Shown piece by piece: positions 1-6,688 of a DNA stretch of 34,389 bases. The notes beneath the pieces are model-generated. The model was not told the DNA's origin, did no database searches, and worked only from the letters and a program-made list of their open reading frames with translations. Position 1 is the first letter of the stretch. Every line of letters begins with the position of its first letter. A program made the position numbers and the translations under genes. Source of the stretch: CAYGHG01 sp964349515 (GTDB taxonomy: Bacteria; Oederibacteriota; PGYV01; CAYGHG01); the NCBI GenBank assembly GCA_964349515.1, contig CAYGHG010000013.1, positions 1 through 34,389 of the forward strand, given 5' to 3'.

Positions 1-99
1 GCTGAGTCCGCTGAGTCCGCTGAGTCCGCTGAGTCCGCTGAGTCCGCTGAGTCCACTGAGTCCACTGAGTCCATTGAGTCCGTTGAGTCCACTCCGTCC
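1..99. repeat. 9-bp tandem repeat array, cut by the window edge
   Basis: Eleven consecutive 9-mers fit the consensus RYTGAGTCC. Six are exact GCTGAGTCC, followed by ACTGAGTCC twice, ATTGAGTCC, GTTGAGTCC and a degenerate ACTCCGTCC. The array begins one base after the TAG stop of the NifS-like gene and runs off the left edge, so its full length is unknown. Copies decay toward the gene and are perfect away from it, as expected of an array growing by slippage. Translation of either strand gives only a repetitive tripeptide, with no sign of a gene. Confidence 0.95.
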
Positions 100-100
100 G

Positions 101-1267
101 CTACTTTTTTGCAATCGGGCTCAAGCGCCTCAACTGCTCTACCACTTTCTTCAAAACCGGTATTACATAATCTATTTCTTCTTCCGTATTGTACTTGCTT
201 ACCGTCATCCTTATAGAGCCGTGCGCGCGTTCGTGGTCTCCGCCTATGCCCATTATTACGTGGCTTCCTTCGAGAGATTTTGAAAAACAGGCAGAGCCTG
301 TGTTAACCGCTATGCCGTGCATGTCAAGATGAAGTGTTACCGCCTCCCCCTCCACATAGTGATATGTGATATTGGCGTTCTGGGGAAGGCGTTTATCCCT
401 ATGGCCGTTTAGTGTAAGATCCGGAATCACGGCAAATGCTTTTTCTATTATCCTGTCGCGCAGGCTTTTCAGTTTTAATATCTCTTCGTCGGTAACCAAA
501 GACACAGCCGCGCTGAAACCCACCGCCGACGCTATGTCTTCCACGCCCGGCCGCAAGTCCCTCTCCTGAAACCCGCCGTCCAGAATCTTTTTTATGGGTG
601 TGCCTTTTCTTATGAAAAGCGCTCCGCTCCCTTTCGGGCCGTGGATGGTGTGGCCTGAAACTGTTACGAGGTCTGCTTTGATTTTCGAAAGGTCAAGCGG
701 CAGTCTTTTAAAAGTGTGGGTGGCATCGGTGTGAAACAGTGAACCTTTTTCCTTTACAACAGCCGCTATGGCCTCTATGTCCTGCACCGTGCCTATTTCC
801 TGGTTTGCATGCTGTATGGAAACAAGCACCGTTTCAGGTGTAACGGCATTTTTCAGTTCTTCAATATTTATAAAACCCTCTGCGTCAACCGGCAGGTATG
901 TGACTATATAGCCTTCCCGTTCCAGGGCCTTTGCGCTGTTTAATACCGGGAAATCCTCAATCTTTGAAACTATGATGTGTTTTCCCTTTTTGCCTGCAAG
1001 AGCCTTGATTACACCCTTAACGGCTATGTTAGAAGATTCTGTGGATCCTGATGTGAAAATTATTTCTTCAGCAGCAGCACCCAGGTGTTTCGCGATATTT
1101 TCACGCGCGGCATCAAGCGCCTCCCTCGCGTCTATCCCGGCCGAATATGCAAATTCCGAAGTCGCCACCGCGTATGTGTCAAAATAGCAGGGCTTCATCG
1201 CTTCAAGTACCGCTTCGTCAAGCCGCGTCGCGGCCGAGTTGTCAAAATATACGTTTTTGCGTTCCAT
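101..1267 (-). CDS. NifS/IscS-like protein lacking the PLP lysine
   Basis: Class V aminotransferase fold of the cysteine desulfurase family, 388 aa, the usual length. A normal enzyme uses PLP to take sulfur from cysteine as a persulfide on a loop Cys. That Cys is present (C327 in GSACFS), as are the Thr of SGSTES, D181 and the SIR arginine. Other key positions differ. The residue after SGH that should be the Schiff-base Lys is T207 (SGHTIHGPKG; codon ACC at 649-647). The PLP-stacking His is D105 (KIEDFPVL), the DxxQ glutamine is H184, and the GNPSS motif is absent. From memory, Archaeoglobus fulgidus IscS also has Asp at the Lys position and resembles this protein at the C-terminus. It is the third gene after tusA and a DsrE-like gene, with an SD (AAGGGAG) before the ATG. 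It may be a sulfur-carrier partner rather than a standard desulfurase; the function is uncertain. Confidence 0.85.
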   Translation of the reverse strand: MERKNVYFDNSAATRLDEAVLEAMKPCYFDTYAVATSEFAYSAGIDAREALDAARENIAKHLGAAAEEIIFTSGSTESSNIAVKGVIKALAGKKGKHIIVSKIEDFPVLNSAKALEREGYIVTYLPVDAEGFINIEELKNAVTPETVLVSIQHANQEIGTVQDIEAIAAVVKEKGSLFHTDATHTFKRLPLDLSKIKADLVTVSGHTIHGPKGSGALFIRKGTPIKKILDGGFQERDLRPGVEDIASAVGFSAAVSLVTDEEILKLKSLRDRIIEKAFAVIPDLTLNGHRDKRLPQNANITYHYVEGEAVTLHLDMHGIAVNTGSACFSKSLEGSHVIMGIGGDHERAHGSIRMTVSKYNTEEEIDYVIPVLKKVVEQLRRLSPIAKK

Positions 1268-1312
1268 CTTTCGTCTCCCTTCCCCTGTATCAATGAGCTT
1301 TGGAACTTTTGC

Positions 1313-1750
1313 TTATATGAACAGGTTTATCTTTGATTCCCTTGCCTCTACGACATAAGCGCCGACTCCCACATAACCGTCTATGTACTCTGACATCAGC
1401 TGTTCTTTTGTTATGCCCATTATACCCATTGTCATTTCGCAGGCAAGCACTTTGCCGCCTAACTCTTTAAAATCTTTTAGCATCCGCGTCAGTTTGGCGA
1501 CATTCTGCTTTTTCATTTTATAGTTAATCATAGCCTTGCCGGCGCCAAGCATGTTCATCTTTGAAAGCGCGCCTTTTTCAAGCCCGCCTTTTATCAGCCT
1601 TTGCAATCCCCAGAAAGTAAAGAATACCGTGGCTTCCATACCCATGGAAAGCGAGCCGTTGGCAATTATAAGCGCGCTGTAAACCTTGTCCATGTCGCCG
1701 CTGTGCAGTATTATGGTGGCCTTTTCTACTTTTGAATTTTTATTGTCCAT
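1313..1750 (-). CDS. DsrE/DsrF-like sulfur-relay protein
   Basis: A 145-aa protein of the DsrE2-like (DsrE/F/H superfamily) type. It has an N-terminal beta strand (ATIILHSGD), the FFTFWGL segment typical of this group near residue 45, and one conserved Cys (C104) in the strand-turn VLACEMTMGIMGI, where the family carries its persulfide. Members bind and pass protein-bound sulfur, often together with TusA. The ATG lies inside the last codons of tusA (25-bp overlap), so translation is probably coupled. The NifS-like gene follows after 45 bp. There is no signal peptide, so it is cytoplasmic. The family assignment is good, but the acceptor of the sulfur is unknown. Confidence 0.85.
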   Translation of the reverse strand: MDNKNSKVEKATIILHSGDMDKVYSALIIANGSLSMGMEATVFFTFWGLQRLIKGGLEKGALSKMNMLGAGKAMINYKMKKQNVAKLTRMLKDFKELGGKVLACEMTMGIMGITKEQLMSEYIDGYVGVGAYVVEARESKINLFI

Positions 1751-1947
1751 ATGCCTTCAGCCTCCTTTATCTCAACAATTTTAAGCCCGAGCGCCTCAGC
1801 AGCCATAGGAATCTCCGCTTTCGACGCAGGGTGTGTGCCTGTCACTTCTATTACATCACCTGCGGCGGCTTTTCTTACAGCTTTACGCGTTTCAACCAAA
1901 GGCACCGGGCAGTTCTCACCTTTCACGTCCACCTTTATATCGGCCAT
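1726..1947 (-). CDS. tusA: TusA-family sulfur carrier protein
   Basis: A 73-aa TusA/SirA/YedF-type protein with the hallmark CPxP motif (C13 in GENCPVPLVETRKA) at the start of helix 1, and a second conserved stretch (VTGTHPASKAEIPMAA). TusA proteins accept a persulfide on this Cys from a desulfurase and hand it on in thiouridine, molybdenum-cofactor or dissimilatory sulfur pathways. It is the first gene of the tusA, DsrE-like, NifS-like operon. A strong SD (AAAGGAGGG) precedes the ATG, and a consensus promoter lies upstream. The adjacent DsrE-like gene argues for a sulfur relay. The family call is firm, and the symbol is used in the family sense only. Confidence 0.9.
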   Translation of the reverse strand: MADIKVDVKGENCPVPLVETRKAVRKAAAGDVIEVTGTHPASKAEIPMAAEALGLKIVEIKEAEGIWTIKIQK

Positions 1948-1970
1948 AAAAAATCCCTCCTTTTATTGAA

Positions 1971-1989
1971 TATCACTCTCTTGGTGATA
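1971..1989. promoter_or_regulatory. Inverted repeat at the tusA operon start, possible operator
   Basis: TATCAC, 7 bases, GTGATA is a perfect 6-bp inverted repeat immediately downstream of, and touching, the -10 box of the tusA promoter, so it covers the expected transcription start. A repressor site there would control the sulfur-relay operon. It could equally form a short 5' hairpin in the mRNA. No regulator gene is adjacent. Confidence 0.4.
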
Positions 1990-2017
1990 ATATACAGTAA
2001 AGCGCCTCAAATGTCAA
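1989..2017 (-). promoter_or_regulatory. Sigma70-type promoter of the tusA operon
   Basis: Reading leftward, TTGACA (2017-2012) is followed by a 17-base spacer and TATATT (1994-1989). The -35 matches consensus perfectly, spacing is optimal and the -10 is near consensus. The start would be about 35 bp before the tusA ATG. It is back to back with the SDR promoter, whose -35 starts 36 bp away on the other strand. Confidence 0.75.
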
Positions 2018-2052
2018 GGATATGAATACACTTATTTCTACGTTAAAACACG

Positions 2053-2081
2053 TTGATTTTGAAGGTCTTCCGTATTACAAT
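2053..2081 (+). promoter_or_regulatory. Sigma70-type promoter of the SDR gene
   Basis: TTGATT (2053-2058), a 17-base spacer and TACAAT (2076-2081) make a good vegetative promoter about 25 bp before the SDR start codon. The leader is short and carries the SD AAGGAG. Confidence 0.7.
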
Positions 2082-2106
2082 GCTGAAAAACAATAAGGAG
2101 CAAACA

Positions 2107-2823
2107 ATGGAAAACAAAGGAAGAACAGCACTCATAACAGGCGCAAACAGAGGGCTTGGTTTTGCAATGGCGGAAAAACTGGGGTCAATGGGGATGAAGA
2201 TAATAATGGCGTGCAGGCAAAAGGCATCAGGCGAAAAAGCGGTTGAAGCCCTGAAGGCAAAGAACATAGACGCAGAACTTTGCGTTGTTGACGTAGGCGA
2301 CGTGGCACAGATAGAGGCGGCCGGAAAAGAAATCGCCGCAAAACACCCGGTCATAGACGTCCTCATTAATAACGCTGGAATAAGCATAGAACCTTATGAA
2401 ATGAAAATTGAGGAGATGGACTATAAACTTCATGACAAAACAATGTCCGTAAACGTCACCGGCACAATCTGGATGATAAAGGTTTTAACGCCTCTGCTGA
2501 AAAAATCCCCGGACGCGAGGGTAATCAACTTCTCATCAGGTTTGGGCCAGCTCTCTGTTCCAAGAATGGGAAAATTCCTGTCATACTCGGTATCCAAAAC
2601 AGCTGTAAACCAGGTGACCTGGTATCTGGCCGACGAATTCAAAGACACCAACATTAAAATATTCTCCGTTGACCCGGGCTGGGTAAAAACAGACATGGGA
2701 GGCCCGAACGCCATGCTCGAAATCCCGGAAGGTATAGACACCCCGGTATGGCTCGCCACAGCGGAAAAAGAAGAAGTCCAGTCAGGCGGTTTTTATAAAG
2801 AGCGGAAAATCTTAGGCTGGTAA
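2107..2823 (+). CDS. Short-chain dehydrogenase/reductase (SDR)
   Basis: A classical SDR of 238 aa. The N-terminal Rossmann fold has the cofactor loop TGANRGLG (residues 11-18), NNAG at 88-91, the catalytic Ser in NFSSGLG (about 143-144) and the YSVSK motif (Y160, K164). The VDPGWVKTDMGG segment after the active site is typical of carbonyl-reductase-like SDRs. ATG 2107 is chosen because AAGGAG lies just upstream and the Rossmann strand begins at once; the reading frame is open further upstream, but there it runs into the promoter. It is a single-gene unit divergent from the sulfur-relay operon. The substrate cannot be told from sequence; an Arg follows the second strand (ACRQK), which favours NADP(H). 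Confidence 0.9.
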   Translation: MENKGRTALITGANRGLGFAMAEKLGSMGMKIIMACRQKASGEKAVEALKAKNIDAELCVVDVGDVAQIEAAGKEIAAKHPVIDVLINNAGISIEPYEMKIEEMDYKLHDKTMSVNVTGTIWMIKVLTPLLKKSPDARVINFSSGLGQLSVPRMGKFLSYSVSKTAVNQVTWYLADEFKDTNIKIFSVDPGWVKTDMGGPNAMLEIPEGIDTPVWLATAEKEEVQSGGFYKERKILGW

Positions 2824-2828
2824 TTTAA

Positions 2829-2847
2829 CCCCCTTTTCCAAAGGGGG
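2829..2847 (+). terminator. GC-rich hairpin just after the SDR stop codon
   Basis: CCCCCTTT, a 3-base loop and AAAGGGGG form a perfect 8-bp stem five bases after the TAA. A G-rich tail follows instead of a U tract, so as an intrinsic terminator it is atypical. This CCCCC/GGGGG design resembles a dispersed intergenic repeat, and a degraded relative is seen near 6911-6926. Confidence 0.45.
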
Positions 2848-2917
2848 GGCAGGGGGGATTTGCCGTTAGTAGTTTGTTTTCAAAAGGTTTTCAAAAAAAT
2901 GATTTCCTGTATACGTA

Positions 2918-3071
2918 GAGGAGGGTCTGTGACCCTCCTCGTTTTTAACCGCATCAAATACGAGGCGGGTTTGAAACCCGCCTCTACAAATAATTACATT
3001 CCATAAAGAAAATCGTTTTTTTGCGTTGTTAACAACAAAACAAATACGAGACACACGCGGAGGTGTGTCTC
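2918..3071. repeat. Three intergenic hairpins of shared design
   Basis: Three near-perfect palindromes occur in 154 bp. At 2918-2940 GAGGAGGGTC pairs with GACCCTCCTC. At 2962-2984 GAGGCGGGTTT pairs with AAACCCGCCTC. At 3048-3071 GAGACACAC pairs with GTGTGTCTC. All stems start GAG and end CTC, and all are flanked by TAC or TACG, while the inner stem differs but stays self-complementary. That is the look of a small mobile palindromic (REP-like) family. They sit in the 659-bp gene-free stretch 2824-3482, which otherwise holds only the post-SDR hairpin and the 152-bp repeats. Confidence 0.75.
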
Positions 3072-3100
3072 TACGAAATATACAACAACCTATAACAAAT

Positions 3101-3553
3101 CGGTGATGTCAAATTCCCCTGTGGCAAGGCCAATCTGCGACCTGCCTCCGGGTGCATATTAGGGCACGTTTATTTTGACAAGCCCTCAGGGCGCAGTCAA
3201 AATATTACGTGNNNNNNNNNNNNNNNNNNNNNNNNNNNNNNNNNNNNNNNNNNNNNNNNNNNNNNNNNNNNNNNNNNNNNNNNNNNNNNNNNNNNNNNNN
3301 NNNNNNNNNNNCGAACAGCGGGGCGCGGCATTACAAGAGATCGGTGATGTCAAATTCTCCGGTGGCAAGGCCAATCTGCGACCTGCCTCCGGGTGCGTAT
3401 TAGGGCACGTTTATTTTGACAAGCCCTCAGGGCGCAGTCAAAATATTACGTGCCCTTATCCCGCGAACAGCGGGGCGCGGCATTACAAGAGATCGGTGAT
3501 GTCAAATTCTCCGGTGGCCAACCCAATCTGCGACCTGCCGCCCGGTGCGTATT
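3101..3553. repeat. 152-bp tandem repeat made of a duplicated gene 3' end plus hairpins
   Basis: Copies start at 3101, 3342 and 3494; the last is the genuine 3' end of the propeller lipoprotein gene. Period from copy 2 to copy 3 is 152 bp. On the minus strand each unit holds about 57 bp of the gene's final codons in frame (…IGLATGEFDITDLL, stop), then a 15-bp hairpin (3460-3474) and a 53-bp imperfect palindrome (3403-3455) with arms GGGCACGT/ACGTGCCC and ATTTTGAC/GTCAAAAT. Copy 1 is slightly diverged and its distal part falls in the N run. Copies 2 and 3 differ by a few substitutions, but the encoded peptide is unchanged. The array is assembled incompletely, so the true copy number is unknown. 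Confidence 0.9.
3212..3311. other. 100-N assembly gap inside the repeat array
   Basis: Exactly 100 N, the conventional placeholder for a scaffold gap of unknown size. It begins three bases before the end of the large palindrome in copy 1 and ends inside the small hairpin. Comparison with the complete unit shows that 11 bases (CCCTTATCCCG) would restore an exact 152-bp period; more whole units could also be missing. Confidence 0.95.
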
Positions 3554-5039
3554 CCCTCTCCGCTGACGCTGCTCCGCCCCAGCCTTCGTACCACAAATAC
3601 CATTTGTTTTTGTATTCATATAACTGGCCGTACCATATCGCGCCTTCGTCCCACTCTCCTTTTTCACCTCTGGAGAATACAGGGTTTTTGGTTGAGCGGT
3701 GCCATGTAATTAAATCATGGGAAAAAGCTATTCCAAAATGAGGCGGGTAATCAATATATTTGTTGTCACCGCAGTAGAGCATGTAATATACTCCCCCTTT
3801 TTCTATTATTCTGGGGGTTGTAACTGTTTTTCCGTCCCACGCCTCTTTGCCAGCCGCAGGCTCAAACACCGGTTTTGAAGAAAATTTTTCAAAATTATAA
3901 CCGTCCCTTGAAGTAGCGAGAAAAACCGAATACCCTCCGCGCTGATTCATCAGCACATAAAAAAGATATATCACCCCGTCTTTGAGTACCACTTCCGGTG
4001 CCCTGCCTGTTATCACGGGGTTCTTTTTTGCTTTCACAAAGTTGTACTTGTCTTCGGATACCGCAAGCCCCACGGAATCATCCCCTTTCCCGAGGCCGCT
4101 GTAATAGAGAAAGGTCTTTCCCTGAAATCTTATTGCCGCAGGGTCAAGCACAGCCATATCGTCAAAGCTGTCCTTGCCTGTTGATACTATCGGGTTATGG
4201 GTTACGTCGCTGAAGGTTTTGGCGTCAAAGTATGGGTAAGGCACCGTGGAAAGTGCTATCCTGTCGGTTCCGTCCCCTCCGCGGTAAAAGAAAAATATGA
4301 GGTCGCCTATTTCAAGCAGGTCAGGGTTGGCTGTGTGCCACGATTTAAAAGTGCCGGGCATTACGGGTATTACAGGGTTTTTAAGGTCTTTTGTAAAAAA
4401 ACTGTTTTTCTTAATAACCCTGTCTGCGTCAGTTTTTACTACAGAGCCTGCTGTTTTGATTCTCTCAAGCGCCCACTTTGCAAATGGCGCGAGCCCGGGG
4501 CTCTGCTCATTTACTTTATTCAAAAATCCGGTGCATTCCTTTATCCTGTTTTTTCCTATGTGCAGTATCAACTCTTTTTCGCACTCTTCAAGCCCTGTTT
4601 TGTCAGAGTCGAAAAAAAACGTGCAGGCGTTTTTCAGCCTCTGCACGTCTGACGTGCCGAGCGCAAGTTCATGAAAAAATATCGCAGAACCTGCGTCTGC
4701 CTGTATTACAGCATCAGGTAAAACAGAGCCTGCGGAAGCCCTAAGAAAAAAGTAATAAAAAAAAGCCGCCTTATCAGCGGCACTTCCCATTTTATTCAAC
4801 ACAACAGCGTCAGCACCCGCGTAAAAAGCGGCCTTCACAGCCTCACCGCGCAGGTCTTTGTCTTCAAACAAATTCACGAGCGCGGCCAAATCAGCACTGT
4901 CAGCAAACCGCAGGCAGTCGTGCACTGCCTCTCTTTTAACACTTAGTTCAGGCGACTTCAGCCTCTCTGACAGAGGCGGCTCCTTTACCCCGCAGGAAGC
5001 AAGAAGCAGGAAGCAAAGAGCCGCCGCAAGCACCTTCAT
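3483..5039 (-). CDS. Lipoprotein with HEAT-like region and five-bladed propeller (GH43/GH32-like)
   Basis: 518 aa. A signal peptide II with lipobox LLAS-C16 is followed by an alpha-helical, HEAT-like stretch (about residues 25-190). From about 215 to the end there is a repeated beta architecture (NPVI, APEVV, YLFYV, LATSRDGYNF, WDEGAIWYG) typical of the glycosidase-like five-bladed propellers of the GH43/GH32/GH130 superfamily. The cell-surface location is inferred from the lipobox. I cannot assign catalytic acids with confidence, so hydrolase or phosphorylase activity is unproven; it may only bind glycans. The ATG overlaps the queF stop as ATGA, so the two are translationally coupled despite unrelated apparent roles. 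The last 19 codons belong to the 152-bp tandem repeat. Confidence 0.8.
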   Translation of the reverse strand: MKVLAAALCFLLLASCGVKEPPLSERLKSPELSVKREAVHDCLRFADSADLAALVNLFEDKDLRGEAVKAAFYAGADAVVLNKMGSAADKAAFFYYFFLRASAGSVLPDAVIQADAGSAIFFHELALGTSDVQRLKNACTFFFDSDKTGLEECEKELILHIGKNRIKECTGFLNKVNEQSPGLAPFAKWALERIKTAGSVVKTDADRVIKKNSFFTKDLKNPVIPVMPGTFKSWHTANPDLLEIGDLIFFFYRGGDGTDRIALSTVPYPYFDAKTFSDVTHNPIVSTGKDSFDDMAVLDPAAIRFQGKTFLYYSGLGKGDDSVGLAVSEDKYNFVKAKKNPVITGRAPEVVLKDGVIYLFYVLMNQRGGYSVFLATSRDGYNFEKFSSKPVFEPAAGKEAWDGKTVTTPRIIEKGGVYYMLYCGDNKYIDYPPHFGIAFSHDLITWHRSTKNPVFSRGEKGEWDEGAIWYGQLYEYKNKWYLWYEGWGGAASAEREYAPGGRSQIGLATGEFDITDLL

Positions 5040-5425
5040 TTTTTGCCCTCTTCAATGATGCACTTGGCGTCAATCCCTCCCCGTGTGTTGTAAACAGTCT
5101 CCACGTAAAGATATTTCGGCTTGAGGCTTTTTTTAAGATCCTTAAAAATCCTGTCAGTAGCCTTTTCCTGATAAATCCCGACGTTCCTGAAACTGACAAA
5201 GTAGTACTTCAGGGCCTTTAACTCGGCAATCTTACCCGTAGGCACATAGCGGATGACAACCCGGGCAATGTCAGGCAGCCCGGAAAAAGGGCAGACAGCG
5301 GAGAATTCATTGGTAGAGTATTCTATAAGCTGTTTTGCACCCTTAAAAGATATTGTCTCCAGAGCCTTTGTGTCTATCTCTTTCTCAGACAAAAACTTAA
5401 AACTGCGTCCTTCGGCTTTAGGCAT
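5036..5425 (-). CDS. queF: NADPH-dependent 7-cyano-7-deazaguanine reductase (QueF)
   Basis: 129 aa, the size of short, unimodular QueF. The enzyme reduces preQ0 to preQ1 in queuosine tRNA-modification biosynthesis, in the cytoplasm as a T-fold oligomer. The catalytic Cys (C45) and Asp (D52) are in NEFSAVCPFSGLPD, followed by the substrate/NADPH-binding segment ELKALKYYFVSFRNVGIYQE. In that segment the His-Glu pattern of the Bacillus-type motif (NHGDFHE) is replaced by NVGIYQE. A strong SD (AAAGGAGG) precedes the ATG. No other queuosine gene is in the window and no preQ1 aptamer is evident in the leader. A weak promoter candidate (TTGCAA, 19 bases, TATATT) lies upstream near 5485-5515. Confidence 0.93.
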   Translation of the reverse strand: MPKAEGRSFKFLSEKEIDTKALETISFKGAKQLIEYSTNEFSAVCPFSGLPDIARVVIRYVPTGKIAELKALKYYFVSFRNVGIYQEKATDRIFKDLKKSLKPKYLYVETVYNTRGGIDAKCIIEEGKK

Positions 5426-5554
5426 GCGTAATTCCTCCTTTAACTTTTAATATCATCCCTGAAATTTTATCAGAGACACAATTAATATAGTGCACATAAT
5501 TCAAGCAGTTGCAAATTTAAGTAACACTGCTTCCTCACGGACAGCGCGGTACTT

Positions 5555-6682
5555 TCACGCCTCGAGTTTTGCCAGCCACTCTCCTGCACGCAGTATTTCT
5601 ATCCCCTCTTCTTTTTTCTCTACCCTTAAGTTATGGACAAGCTGGACTGCCCTGATCCCCTCGAACCTGCCGGCAAAATATGACAGGTTTTCAGAGGCTT
5701 TTTCGTCCGACAGTTTTACTTCTATAATTTCCTTTACCTGCCCGTCTTTAACAACCGCGAAATCAGCTTCTTTGCCGTCTTTTGTCCGCAGGTAATTCAG
5801 TTCTATATCCTCACCTCTTGTATCCTGCAGAAACTGTACGTGCTTTAACAGGCTTACGGCAGCGGTATTTTCGAGTACTGCACCCTCGTCATTGTCAACG
5901 TAACCGCTGTCAAAAAAATATACTTTCGGTTCCTTTAGAATCGACCTGGCGATGTTCTTGTGATATGGCCTTATCAAAAATATTATATGCAGAGCTTCAA
6001 GAATATCCACATACCGTTTTACTGTATTGGGGGAAATCCTCATGTCTTCCGCGACAGACCTGTAAGACAGCGGCGAACCTGTCCTTTTACGCAGCATTTC
6101 AAGCAGTGTTTTCATGGCATGTATCTCATGAATTCTTGAAAAGTCAACTATGTCCTCCCTGATGACATCCGTATAATACTGCCGCCTCCACCTGGCGGCG
6201 GCTTCAGAAGAACCGGAAAGAAACGGCTCGGGAAACCCGCCTCTGCTGTTTAATTCCCGGACAGCTTCATACGGTTTTAATTCCCCGGCAAGTTCCCTTA
6301 CTGACAGCGGGTTGAGCCTGATTGAAAAATACCTGCCTGCAAGGGATTCCCCCGACTGCCTGAATGTTTCAAGCCTCGCACTGCCGGTTATGAGAAGCGA
6401 GTTCTCCTGATTTTTTGTGTCAAAAGCGCCTTTGAGGTAATTCTTCCAGTTTTTCATTTTATGAATTTCGTCAAGAACTACAAGCCCCGCATCGGGCCTC
6501 CACTTTTTTTCATTAATTATTTCAAGATTCAATGCATCGTCGTAGTTTAGATAGACTGAATTACTGAATTTCTCCATGATGGATTTGGCAAGGTATGTCT
6601 TTCCCACCTGCCTTGGCCCTGTGAGAAATACCATTTTTTTCTTCAGATCTGTGCATATTTTATCTTCAAGGTATCTTTTCAT
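5555..6682 (-). CDS. AAA-family ATPase with DUF4143 C-terminus
   Basis: 375 aa, typical of the AAA_14/DUF4143 family. Walker A is GPRQVGKT (residues 22-29) and Walker B is LVVLDEIHKM (D71, E72). A sensor-like ITGSARLE follows, then a winged-helix-like middle part (SYRSVAEDMRISPNTVKRY) and a C-terminal DUF4143 region containing EADFAVV...IIEVKL, a PD-(D/E)XK-nuclease-like pattern. The family is common, often multicopy and of unknown function. ATG 6682 is chosen over the in-frame TTG at 6709 because the TTG lies inside the promoter palindrome. No SD precedes the ATG, and the -10 box ends only 6 bases upstream, so the mRNA is probably leaderless. It is transcribed alone between non-coding stretches, consistent with a horizontally spread gene. 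Confidence 0.88.
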   Translation of the reverse strand: MKRYLEDKICTDLKKKMVFLTGPRQVGKTYLAKSIMEKFSNSVYLNYDDALNLEIINEKKWRPDAGLVVLDEIHKMKNWKNYLKGAFDTKNQENSLLITGSARLETFRQSGESLAGRYFSIRLNPLSVRELAGELKPYEAVRELNSRGGFPEPFLSGSSEAAARWRRQYYTDVIREDIVDFSRIHEIHAMKTLLEMLRKRTGSPLSYRSVAEDMRISPNTVKRYVDILEALHIIFLIRPYHKNIARSILKEPKVYFFDSGYVDNDEGAVLENTAAVSLLKHVQFLQDTRGEDIELNYLRTKDGKEADFAVVKDGQVKEIIEVKLSDEKASENLSYFAGRFEGIRAVQLVHNLRVEKKEEGIEILRAGEWLAKLEA

Positions 6683-6688
6683 ACGACT

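Noticed and set aside
74..283. Plus-strand ORF starting in the 9-bp repeat
   Set aside because: It reads the repeat as Ser-Pro-Leu and then runs antisense through the 3' end of the NifS-like gene; no SD and no family pattern.
3175..3741. Plus-strand 188-codon ORF across the N gap
   Set aside because: It passes through the scaffold gap and repeats, and then antisense to the lipoprotein gene.
5426..5554. preQ1 riboswitch before queF
   Set aside because: I could not find the aptamer's hairpin and A-rich tail pattern; only a weak promoter candidate is visible.
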